From the NCBI GenBank assembly GCA_021604265.1, contig BQIY01000116.1:1-6841 (forward strand): a stretch of 6,841 bases of DNA. The letters are read 5' to 3'. Position numbers and translations under genes: made by a program. Positions 1-5,882 of this stretch are shown piece by piece. The DNA is from Nitrospirales bacterium (GTDB lineage Bacteria; Nitrospirota; Nitrospiria; Nitrospirales; UBA8639). The first letter of the stretch is position 1, and every line of letters begins with the position of its first letter. The notes below the pieces were generated by a model, which worked only from the letters and a program-made list of their open reading frames with translations, searched no databases and was not told the DNA's origin.

Positions 1-1014
1 ATTTTTGAACATGTCAAGGCTGAATGCTCCGTGCCTCTCGGCATTCATGCCCATAATGATGCGGAAATGGGTGTGGCCAACTCCATCATGGCTGTCAACG
101 CCGGTGCACGGCAAGTACAGGGAACCATCAATGGAATTGGAGAGCGGTGCGGGAATGCAAATCTGTGTTCCATTGTTGCCAACCTCCAGTTGAAAATGAA
201 CATGCCGGTTTTGGGGAATGGACGGTTAGCCCAACTTCGAAATGTGTCGATGTATGTTTCGGATATTGCGAACCTCCTGCCCAATAAACGGCAACCGTAT
301 GTTGGCGATACTGCATTTGCTCATAAAGGTGGCGTGCATATTCATGCCGTGCAAAAAAATCCGTTAACGTATGAACATGTTCCCCCAGAAGCTATTGGCA
401 ATCATCGACGTGTTTTGATTTCTGACAACAGTGGCAGAAGCGCGGTGTTGGGCAAGATTGAAACGCTCGGGCTGAGTTTGCCCAAAGAAGATGCACATGT
501 CCAAACGCTCCTGTCGTCGTTGAAGGCTCGAGAGTATGAAGGCTATCAATTTGAAGGAGCCGAAGGATCTTTTGAACTCATGGTCAAGAAGGCACTGGGT
601 GAACATACACCGTTTTTTGAGTTATTGGGCTGTCGAGTCATTATTGAAAAACGGCAAACGAATGAACAATCGGTCATGTCTGAAGCCACGATCATGGTCA
701 AAGTTGGAGAGGTCGTGGAACATACCGCTGCGATCGGGGATGGTCCGGTCAATGCGTTGGATAATGCCTTGCGAAAAGCACTTGAAAAATTCTATCCACA
801 ATTACGGGATGTGAAGCTCTTAGACTATAAAGTCAGGGTATTGTCAGGGAGTCAAGGGACGGGATCTCGAGTTCGCGTCTTAATTGAGTCTGGTGATCAT
901 AAGGGGAAATGGTCAACCGTTGGGGTTTCAGAGAACATCATTGAGGCAAGCTGGCAGGCATTAGTTGATGGCATAGAGTATAAGTTGCTGCAGGAGGAAC
1001 GGCCCCTCTCATAG
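1..1014 (+). CDS. cimA: Citramalate synthase / 2-isopropylmalate synthase family enzyme (CimA-like), 5'-truncated by the window edge
   Basis: The frame is open from base 1, so the true start lies upstream and 337 C-terminal codons are visible. The family condenses acetyl-CoA with a 2-keto acid; CimA uses pyruvate to make citramalate, a threonine-independent entry to isoleucine. The catalytic TIM barrel is visible in HAHND (residues 16-20 of the visible part; metal-binding histidines), the QGTING stretch (40-45) and GERCGNANL (47-55). The C-terminal LeuA-type regulatory domain follows, ending in the conserved TVGVSENIIEASWQALVD segment. This ending and the GTINGIGERCGNANLCSI wording match the CimA branch better than classical LeuA as I remember them. 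CimA proteins are usually about 520-540 residues, so roughly 190 are missing. The regulatory domain normally carries feedback inhibition by an end-product amino acid. The symbol is an inference: substrate preference between pyruvate and ketoisovalerate cannot be proved from this part. Confidence 0.88.
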   Translation: MFEHVKAECSVPLGIHAHNDAEMGVANSIMAVNAGARQVQGTINGIGERCGNANLCSIVANLQLKMNMPVLGNGRLAQLRNVSMYVSDIANLLPNKRQPYVGDTAFAHKGGVHIHAVQKNPLTYEHVPPEAIGNHRRVLISDNSGRSAVLGKIETLGLSLPKEDAHVQTLLSSLKAREYEGYQFEGAEGSFELMVKKALGEHTPFFELLGCRVIIEKRQTNEQSVMSEATIMVKVGEVVEHTAAIGDGPVNALDNALRKALEKFYPQLRDVKLLDYKVRVLSGSQGTGSRVRVLIESGDHKGKWSTVGVSENIIEASWQALVDGIEYKLLQEERPLS

Positions 1015-1063
1015 TCTCTCTCTGGAGGCGATTGATTGAGTAATGGTAAGTTGTTGTTATTCC

Positions 1064-1092
1064 TTGACATTTCATGAAATCGCCTGTACGTT
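1064..1092 (+). promoter_or_regulatory. Candidate sigma70-type promoter for ihfA, with a palindrome in its spacer
   Basis: A perfect TTGACA -35 hexamer sits at 1064-1069, and TACGTT (3 of 6 matches to TATAAT) sits at 1087-1092 after a 17-bp spacer. The spacer begins with the perfect 12-bp palindrome ATTTCATGAAAT (1069-1080). Transcription would begin near 1099, giving a leader of about 180 nt before the ihfA start at 1281. The -10 match is poor, so the -35 could be chance; the palindrome is the more robust observation. Confidence 0.35.
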
Positions 1093-1100
1093 TGAAAAAA

Positions 1101-1123
1101 GCCTCTGATAAGGTTCTAGAGGC
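1101..1123. repeat. Hairpin in the ihfA leader, terminator-like only on the minus strand
   Basis: GCCTCT (1101-1106) pairs with AGAGGC (1118-1123) around an 11-nt loop; an inner G-U pair could extend the stem. On the plus strand it is preceded by six A and followed by no T-run, so it would not terminate ihfA transcription. Read on the minus strand, the stem is followed by TTTTTT (1095-1100), the layout of an intrinsic terminator. No convincing minus-strand gene ends here, so its role is unclear. Confidence 0.4.
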
Positions 1124-1280
1124 AAGCCAATACGAATATCCATCGTCAACAAGTGTAGTGAACCGAAAAACCTTAAAAATAAGATGCATGTTTTACTGAT
1201 GATCATCTCGAGAGCAACAAGAGATGTTTCTTCGGTTATACACGAATTTTTAACCACTACACTAGGGTTTGAGGGGGATT

Positions 1281-1556
1281 ATGAGAAAGGCTGATGTTGC
1301 CAACATCATTTGTGAAAAGGTGGGGCTTTCAAAAACAGAAGCGATGGACCGGGTTGAGGATGTCTTGAACATTCTCAAGGAAAGTCTAAAGAAAGGGGAA
1401 GCCATCAAGATTGCAGGATTTGGTAACTTTATTGTGCGGAGTAAGGGTGAACGTAAAGGGCGAAATCCACGAACAGGTGAAGAAATTGCTATCACCCCAC
1501 GACGTGTCGTGACGTTTCGCCCAAGTCAGTTATTTAAAAAACATGTAAACTCATAA
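1281..1556 (+). CDS. ihfA: Integration host factor alpha-type DNA-bending protein (HU/IHF family)
   Basis: This encodes a 91-residue nucleoid protein of the HU/IHF family, which binds DNA as a dimer and bends it sharply in the cytoplasm, assisting recombination, replication and sigma54-type transcription. The helical dimerisation half comes first. GFGNF (46-50) follows, then the beta-arm with GRNPRTGEEI (60-69), whose proline intercalates in the DNA in known structures. The ending ITPRRVVTFRPSQ (70-82) is closer to IHF-alpha (TARRVVTFRPGQ) than to HU. The ATG at 1281 has the purine-rich GAGGGGG (1271-1277) just upstream; an in-frame TTG at 1269 would place that signal inside the gene and is less likely. 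The next gene, a MerR-type regulator, starts 28 bp after the stop, an arrangement I recall for ihfA in several non-enterobacterial genomes. The beta partner is not in this window. Confidence 0.93.
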   Translation: MRKADVANIICEKVGLSKTEAMDRVEDVLNILKESLKKGEAIKIAGFGNFIVRSKGERKGRNPRTGEEIAITPRRVVTFRPSQLFKKHVNS

Positions 1557-1584
1557 GATTTCTGGGGGCGCGCGTGCCTCTTCG

Positions 1585-1941
1585 GTGATAGACCTGATGA
1601 GGGTGGAGACGAAGCAAGCCGGAAAGACGTTTTATAAGATTGGTGAAGTCGCCGGTATTACTAAGCTTCCGGCGTATGTCTTACGCTTTTGGGAATCTGA
1701 GTTCAGCTTCCTTCGTCCCAAGAAAAGTCAAGGGCGTCATCGGGTCTATTCCCAAGCAGACATCGAGACTGTGATTGAAATTAAGCGTATGCTCTACGAA
1801 GAGGGTTATACCATTGCCGGCTTGAAACGGTATTGGTACCGTCGGAAGCGTGGTTCAAATGTCCCGCCCCCTGGTGGGGAGCGAGTCAAAAAAGTTAAGA
1901 CCGAATTAAAGAATATTCTTAAGATGCTTGATGATCGATAG
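1585..1941 (+). CDS. Short MerR-family transcriptional regulator
   Basis: This encodes a 118-residue cytoplasmic DNA-binding protein. The winged helix-turn-helix of the MerR family spans about residues 16-84: FYKIGEVAGI begins the first helix, VLRFWESEF (32-40) is the recognition region, GRHRVYS (50-56) is the wing, and IKRMLYEEGYTIAGLKR closes the domain. The remaining 34 residues are basic and probably form a short dimerisation helix. There is no effector domain and no cysteine of the kind metal-sensing MerR proteins use, so the ligand, if any, is unknown. The start is uncertain: GTG at 1585 has only a distant GGGGG (1564-1568), and ATG at 1597 is an in-frame alternative giving 114 residues. 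It lies 28 bp after ihfA and is probably co-transcribed. It may be a chromosomal-architecture or housekeeping regulator, but no target can be named from the sequence. Confidence 0.85.
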   Translation: MIDLMRVETKQAGKTFYKIGEVAGITKLPAYVLRFWESEFSFLRPKKSQGRHRVYSQADIETVIEIKRMLYEEGYTIAGLKRYWYRRKRGSNVPPPGGERVKKVKTELKNILKMLDDR

Positions 1942-2007
1942 ATTGATGTGGGTTCACGAAAAAGAGCAGGGCTTATTGTTATTCAGGCGAAGCCTGCATT
2001 GGTGTTG

Positions 2008-2030
2008 TTCAGTCGTACTGAAATAATTTT
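2008..2030 (+). terminator. Candidate hairpin terminator after ihfA-merR
   Basis: TTCAGT (2008-2013) and ACTGAA (2017-2022) form a 6-bp stem with a CGT loop, followed by ATAATTTT. The stem is AT-rich and the T-run is short, so termination would be weak. The same bases could serve the tRNA gene as promoter: TTGGTG (1999-2004), 17 bp, then AATAAT (2022-2027), though transcription would then start almost at the first tRNA base. A second small hairpin, CAGGC-GAA-GCCTG, lies at 1984-1996 without a T-run. Confidence 0.3.
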
Positions 2031-2033
2031 CGT

Positions 2034-2110
2034 CGGGGCGTGGCGCAGCCCGGTAGCGCACTCGCTTGGGGTGCGAGAGGTCGGCCGTTCAAATCGGCTC
2101 GCCCCGACCA
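2034..2110 (+). tRNA. tRNA-Pro, anticodon GGG
   Basis: All arms of a canonical 77-nt tRNA can be drawn. The acceptor stem is CGGGGCG (2034-2040) with CGCCCCG (2100-2106), then discriminator A and an encoded CCA (2108-2110). The D stem is GCGC (2043-2046) with GCGC (2056-2059). The anticodon stem is CTCGC (2061-2065) with GCGAG (2073-2077), enclosing loop TTGGGGT. The T stem is GGCCG with CGGCT around TTCAAAT (2088-2094), with one G-U pair. The loop places GGG (2068-2070) at the anticodon, so it reads CCC and CCU as proline. There is no intron and no mismatch in any stem. Short open frames crossing it are not genes. Confidence 0.97.
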
Positions 2111-2182
2111 GATTCCCCTCTGCAGTGGGTTCCCTTTCATACAGGAATCATAAACCGTGCAACGTCGGCAGGAAGGAGAGGG

Positions 2183-2431
2183 TTAGGCTTGGATGTCGTC
2201 TTCAATGAGGTCTTCGCTCTCTGGCATACCATATGCCACAAACTTTGCATATGATAAATAAATTCCACTGCTATCCCGCATGGCTTTTGTCCCTGCTTTC
2301 ATTCTCGCCAGTTTCGTGCTATCAGATCCATCGGTCTCGTGCAGCTTGCTGACATATTCATTCAGGACGTCATTGTAGCTTTCCATGGCTTTTTCGACAT
2401 TCAAATAGGCTTGCATAATTTGATCGGTCAT
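2183..2431 (-). CDS. Hypothetical small acidic helical protein (82 aa)
   Basis: I do not recognise this protein. It is 82 residues, appears largely alpha-helical, and is clearly acidic (about 15 Asp/Glu against 8 Lys/Arg), ending in an acidic tail (ESEDLIEDD). It has no signal peptide, membrane segment or cysteine, so a soluble cytoplasmic protein is expected. The evidence that it is real is the start: a strong ribosome-binding site, GGAGG, lies about 10 nt before the ATG at 2431 on the minus strand, and the frame has no rare-looking stretches. It lies 42 bp downstream of another small minus-strand gene and may be co-transcribed with it. It converges on the tRNA-Pro gene, 72 bp from its 3' end; I see no clear terminator in that gap. 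Confidence 0.68.
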   Translation of the reverse strand: MTDQIMQAYLNVEKAMESYNDVLNEYVSKLHETDGSDSTKLARMKAGTKAMRDSSGIYLSYAKFVAYGMPESEDLIEDDIQA

Positions 2432-2463
2432 TGCAGCTTTTCCTCCATTTTTTATGTGAATAA

Positions 2464-2486
2464 GACGCTCACCTTACATGAGCGTC
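2464..2486. repeat. 8-bp perfect hairpin overlapping the stop codon of the upstream small gene
   Basis: GACGCTCA (2464-2471) pairs perfectly with TGAGCGTC (2479-2486) around a 7-nt loop. The stop codon of the minus-strand gene (2474-2476) lies in that loop. T-rich tails are poor on both sides (TTATTC on the minus strand, AATTTTG on the plus strand), so it is at best a weak terminator. It may instead control read-through, or mRNA stability, between the two small minus-strand genes. Confidence 0.55.
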
Positions 2487-2716
2487 AATTTTGTGGTCAA
2501 CTTGATGTCTTCTGAAAACTGTTTCTTCGTCATGGGGGTGTATCTGCGCCATTTGGTTTGACCGTCTTTCTTGAGATCCAGTAAAATGCCCACGCTTTGC
2601 GCGTTCCTGAGTTTGGGGGCGTCCTGGTTTGATTGACGTGCGGAGAGTCTGTACATACTATCCTCGATCTTCCTTCCTGTGTCATCAGATAGGTTAGGTT
2701 TGTTTGTCAGGGGCAT
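2474..2716 (-). CDS. Hypothetical small basic protein (about 60-84 aa, start uncertain)
   Basis: I do not recognise this product. The frame is rich in Lys/Arg, especially in its last 45 residues (LDLKKDGQTKWRRYTPM then TKKQF), giving a clear net positive charge. It has no membrane segment or signal peptide. Three starts are possible. TTG at 2728 gives 84 residues and ATG at 2716 gives 80; neither has a Shine-Dalgarno match. ATG at 2656 gives 60 residues and has GAGGA four bases upstream, the best translational signal. I list 2716 as the longest ATG form, but 2656 may be correct. It is divergent from the glycosyltransferase gene and lies upstream of the acidic 82-residue protein. The opposite charges of the two products are suggestive of a pair, but nothing more can be claimed. 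It could also be a decayed fragment. Confidence 0.45.
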   Translation of the reverse strand: MPLTNKPNLSDDTGRKIEDSMYRLSARQSNQDAPKLRNAQSVGILLDLKKDGQTKWRRYTPMTKKQFSEDIKLTTKLTLM

Positions 2717-2791
2717 CTGTTTGCTCAATGTGTGAATGAGTTAATTCGTTCTTCAATCAAGAAAGTCTGTCCTGTTGCAGCCGACCTTCTC

Positions 2792-3589
2792 ATGATCTCT
2801 GATGATTCGCATCCGTGGATTTCAGTTGTTATCCCAATGAAGGATGAACGAGAAAACATTACGCCTTTGTCTCGTCAGCTGCTTACATTTTTTTCCGGTC
2901 GAGAAGAAACTCAAACCGCGCCGTTTGAAATTATCTTTGTCGATGATGGGAGCACAGATGGCAGTGACCGTCTGTTTCAAGACCTCATTCATGAATATTC
3001 AGAAATTCGAGTCATATCGTTAGATCGTAATTATGGGCAAACGGCGGCGTTTGATGCAGGGTTTCGGCATGCCAAGGGGACGTGGATTGTGACGTTAGAT
3101 GGCGATCTTCAATATGACCCTGATGATATTGGCAAACTCTTACCTCTCGCGAATCAGTACGACGTGGTGTGCGGGCGACGTCAACGGCGAAATGATAACC
3201 TGATTCGACGGTGGTCATCCCGTTTGGCCAATGGCGTGCGCAATGCGGTCATTCATGATGGGATTCAGGATACGGGATGTTCGCTCAAGGTGTTTAAGCG
3301 ATCGGTTCTCGACCGGATTCCATTATTTCAAGGCATGCACCGTTTTTTCCCTGCCTTAGCGCAAATGTATGGTTTCTCGGTGACAGAAATACCCGTTCAA
3401 CACTTTCCTCGAGTTCATGGACTATCAAAATATGGCGTGGGTAATCGATTGTTCGCCAGTTTATATGATCTCTTTGCCGTACGTTGGATGCAGAGTCGAT
3501 GTCTGAACTATCAGATTCGCGATCAACAACATATGACGAGCCACGTTTCATCCCGTATCTCAAAGAATTCGTTGAACGACAACACCTAA
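2792..3589 (+). CDS. Family 2 glycosyltransferase, polyprenyl-phosphate sugar synthase type (DPM1-like)
   Basis: This encodes a 265-residue GT-A fold enzyme expected to move a sugar from a nucleotide sugar to polyprenyl phosphate on the cytoplasmic face of the inner membrane. The sequence shows VVIPMKDE (12-19) at the first beta strand, FVDDGSTDGS (49-58) for nucleotide binding, DGDLQYDP (103-110) containing the DXD metal site, QDTGCSLKVF (159-168), GMHRFFP (181-187) and GLSKYG (210-215), all in the order known for DPM1/ArnC-like enzymes. There are no C-terminal membrane helices, unlike ArnC or GtrB, so it is a DPM1-type soluble or peripheral form. The start is uncertain: ATG at 2792 places the first motif where the family usually has it; an in-frame GTG at 2732 gives 285 residues but nearly abuts the divergent gene, and neither has a clear ribosome-binding site. 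The LABN and ArnT-like genes downstream fit its role as carrier-lipid sugar donor. The sugar is not identifiable. Confidence 0.9.
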   Translation: MISDDSHPWISVVIPMKDERENITPLSRQLLTFFSGREETQTAPFEIIFVDDGSTDGSDRLFQDLIHEYSEIRVISLDRNYGQTAAFDAGFRHAKGTWIVTLDGDLQYDPDDIGKLLPLANQYDVVCGRRQRRNDNLIRRWSSRLANGVRNAVIHDGIQDTGCSLKVFKRSVLDRIPLFQGMHRFFPALAQMYGFSVTEIPVQHFPRVHGLSKYGVGNRLFASLYDLFAVRWMQSRCLNYQIRDQQHMTSHVSSRISKNSLNDNT

Positions 3590-3653
3590 TTCCTCTCTCT
3601 TCAGACAAAATCGTTCTTTTCGTGAGAACACTTCCTCTTTCAATGGTGAAACT

Positions 3654-3977
3654 ATGACTATGATTGATGGCCTTTGGCTTGCAGTTGAAACCTACTTTTC
3701 GAGTATGACCGGAGAGGAAATTGTCTGGAAATGTGTTGGGCTCTTCGGAGTACTTCTGTTTTTCTCGCGATGGATTATTCAGTGGATCGCTTCTGAGAGA
3801 AGAGCTCAAAGCCATATGCCGTTGTTATTTTGGTATTTGAGCTTTGCCGGGGCGGTGATGACCTTGGCGTACGTTCTGTATCTTGGCGATGAAATTCTTA
3901 TATTAGGGAATAGCGCAAATAGTTTTGTCTACGCACGAAATTTGATGCTCATTTATCAAGGGCGAAAACAAGTCTGA
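3654..3977 (+). CDS. Lipid A biosynthesis N-terminal domain (LABN) small membrane protein
   Basis: This encodes a 107-residue integral membrane protein matching the LABN domain family (lipid-A-disaccharide synthase N-terminal domain). The signature segments are SRWIIQWIASER (38-49), MPLLFWYLSFAGA (55-67) and the C-terminal YARNLMLIYQ (93-102). Hydrophobic stretches at about 24-45, 57-77 and possibly 80-100 suggest three membrane helices. Free-standing LABN proteins commonly sit beside DPM1-like glycosyltransferases and ArnT-like enzymes, as here, and are presumed to help make or present the carrier-lipid sugar; the exact activity is not established. It is not the LpxB catalytic domain. The ATG at 3654 was chosen; another Met occurs two codons later and only a weak GGTG precedes it. 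The stop lies 1 nt before the ArnT-like start, implying translational coupling. The 64-bp gap from the glycosyltransferase contains a small stem, GTTCTT/GAGAAC (3613-3629). Confidence 0.88.
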   Translation: MTMIDGLWLAVETYFSSMTGEEIVWKCVGLFGVLLFFSRWIIQWIASERRAQSHMPLLFWYLSFAGAVMTLAYVLYLGDEILILGNSANSFVYARNLMLIYQGRKQV

Positions 3978-3978
3978 A

Positions 3979-5682
3979 ATGAGTAACCGTTCATTGTCAT
4001 ACGACCAGTTTTCCAATTCGTCATTCAGAAATATTTTAGCAATTTTTGTCCTTGCCAGTCTTCTGCTGTTGGTGAATCTTGGTGAGTTGGGTTTGACTGA
4101 CCGAGACGAAGGCAGTAATGCTGAAGCGGCGAGGGAAATGTTGGAAACCGGTGATTGGGTTTCTCCTACGCTCAATTACGAGCCGCGATTTGCCAAGCCG
4201 GCTTTTGTGTATTGGATTATCAGTGCCTCCTACGCCGTGTTCGGGGTGAATGAATTTTCAGCCAGATTGCCGTCTGCATTATTTGGTATCGGGCTGATCC
4301 TGTTGCAGTATGGGTTTCTTGCCAAGGTTGGGGGAACACGCATTGCCACCTTGGGCGCTCTGATGCTTCTTCTCAATCTCGAAATGATTGGTGTGTGCCG
4401 CATGGTGCTCACCGATCCCGAATTAGTATTTTTTACGACGTTGGCCGGTTATAGCTTTTGGCTCGGCATGGAATCCGAGCAATCCAAGCGTTGGGTGTTC
4501 TTAGCCCTGTATGTGGGAATGGCCTGCGCCATGCTGGCGAAAGGTCCGGTGGGGATCATTATCCCCTTGTTAGGGGTCATTCCGTACCTGAGTCTGACCG
4601 GACAATGGAAGTCCTATTGGCAGAAAGGCTATCCGCTGCTCGGCTTACTTGTTGTAGGTTTGATTGCGGCGCCATGGTATCTCGCGATGTTTACCATTCA
4701 CGGGGAAGCGTATATAGCTGCCGCTCAAGCCAATACCACTGGACGTTTTGCCAATCCGATGGAAGGTCATGGCGGGACGATTCTTTTCTATATTCCCGTT
4801 CTGTTCTTGGGGTTTTTCCCTTGGAGTGCGTTTCTCCCCATGCCCCTCTATTACACGCTAAAAGGGATAACGTCGTTTCGTACGATCGCGCATGACGGGA
4901 GCTCAGAGCAAAGACTCGCGATATTTTCAGCATTGTGGATTGTGGGACTGCTGATCTTTTTCACTCTCTCAGCCACGCGATTACCTCACTATATTTTCCC
5001 TCTATTCCCCGCATCAGCTATCCTTGTTGCGCTCTATTGGAATCGGTGCTTGAAAGAGCCGTCTCCGCCAGGACTCACGACGTCGAAAAGATTACTGATC
5101 ACAATTGGATATGCTTTGGGATTAACGTTAGCCGCTGCTCCAGCCGTATATACAACATTCATTGAAAAAATTACCAAAGAATTTCCGGCTGCCGGTCATA
5201 TGGAGGTCCAGGTCATTCCTGTGTTTCTAGGTTTTCTTGTGATTCTGGGAACCATGGGGCTCCGCTACTTTCTGGCTTCAAAAGAGACGCGACTCTATGG
5301 ATTTGGCGTAGCCGGAGGAATGATGGTGGTGTTGGTGTTCGTGGTTGTGGTGTTTGCACTTCCTAAGTTTCATGTCTATTTTATTGCTCCTCCACAACAA
5401 TTGGCCTCTTTGGCAGGGTTGAATCTGAAGCCTGAGGATCGCTTAATTCAGTTTGGGCGAAAACGTCCGTCGCTCGTGTTCTATGCGCAGAGAAAAGTCT
5501 ATCAAATAAACCCTGGTGAAGATCATAAGTTTGAACCACATGAAAATGTGTCCGGTCAAAAGGCAATTATTTTGCAGTCACACCTTCGGCCGCAGTTACC
5601 CGAACCAGCGTCTGATTACCAATTGATGCAAGAACTCAATGGATTTTCTCTGCTTGTGAGTCCGCCATTGCAAGAGAGGTGA
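3979..5682 (+). CDS. ArnT/PMT-family polytopic glycosyltransferase (GT83-like)
   Basis: This encodes a 567-residue inner-membrane enzyme of the GT-C fold, which takes a sugar from a polyprenyl-phosphate carrier and transfers it on the periplasmic side; ArnT itself adds aminoarabinose to lipid A. The first membrane helix is at about 18-38. The first periplasmic loop carries DRDEGSNAEAAREML (41-55), where the family has its catalytic acidic pair, then TGDWVSP (57-63) and RFAKPAFVYW (70-79), equivalent to the FEKPPL..YW region of ArnT. About ten more hydrophobic segments follow, including ATRLPHYIFPLFPA, matching the family's KLP-Y-LP motif. A soluble C-terminal domain of about 100 residues ends the protein (IQFGRKRPSLVFYAQRKVY region). 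Length is close to ArnT (about 550). ATG at 3979 follows the LABN stop by 1 nt, with no ribosome-binding site of its own. The acceptor could be lipid A, another lipid or a protein, so I give no arnT symbol. Confidence 0.9.
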   Translation: MSNRSLSYDQFSNSSFRNILAIFVLASLLLLVNLGELGLTDRDEGSNAEAAREMLETGDWVSPTLNYEPRFAKPAFVYWIISASYAVFGVNEFSARLPSALFGIGLILLQYGFLAKVGGTRIATLGALMLLLNLEMIGVCRMVLTDPELVFFTTLAGYSFWLGMESEQSKRWVFLALYVGMACAMLAKGPVGIIIPLLGVIPYLSLTGQWKSYWQKGYPLLGLLVVGLIAAPWYLAMFTIHGEAYIAAAQANTTGRFANPMEGHGGTILFYIPVLFLGFFPWSAFLPMPLYYTLKGITSFRTIAHDGSSEQRLAIFSALWIVGLLIFFTLSATRLPHYIFPLFPASAILVALYWNRCLKEPSPPGLTTSKRLLITIGYALGLTLAAAPAVYTTFIEKITKEFPAAGHMEVQVIPVFLGFLVILGTMGLRYFLASKETRLYGFGVAGGMMVVLVFVVVVFALPKFHVYFIAPPQQLASLAGLNLKPEDRLIQFGRKRPSLVFYAQRKVYQINPGEDHKFEPHENVSGQKAIILQSHLRPQLPEPASDYQLMQELNGFSLLVSPPLQER

Positions 5683-5838
5683 ATGTGTGATCTTAACACT
5701 TCGTAACGTGAAGCCTGATTATTGTGCGCCGTCTCTGGGAACCTCGTTGTCATGGTCATAAATGGAGAGCCTCCGATATTCACAGACTGTTGCTCCCAAT
5801 GATTCACTTCTCGCAATTTGTCGTACGTCAAGCAAGGC

Positions 5839-5867
5839 TTGTCTCTAGTATCTCTATACGATATGCT
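5839..5867 (+). promoter_or_regulatory. Candidate promoter ahead of a structured leader
   Basis: TTGTCT (5839-5844; 4 of 6 to TTGACA) and TATGCT (5862-5867; 4 of 6 to TATAAT) are separated by exactly 17 bp. Transcription would begin near 5874, about ten bases before the first strong hairpin. A small inverted repeat, CAAGC-AAG-GCTTG (5829-5841), overlaps the -35 and could be an operator. It is not verified. Confidence 0.4.
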
Positions 5868-5882
5868 GAATGTAGTTGAGGT

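Noticed and set aside
1948..2254. Open frames of 62-86 codons crossing the tRNA-Pro region on the plus strand
   Set aside because: They run straight through a complete tRNA gene, have no ribosome-binding site, and their sequence is explained by the tRNA.
3294..3815. Minus-strand open frame of 173 codons
   Set aside because: It is antisense to the end of the glycosyltransferase and the start of the LABN gene, both with strong family motifs. Its composition (many Arg and Ser) is typical of a shadow frame.
4458..4895. Plus-strand 145-codon open frame inside the ArnT-like gene
   Set aside because: It is an alternate frame of a conserved membrane protein gene, rich in Arg, Ser and His as expected of a shadow.
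5764..5774. GGAG-AGC-CTCC mini-hairpin as terminator for the ArnT-like operon
   Set aside because: The stem is only 4 bp and no T-run follows.
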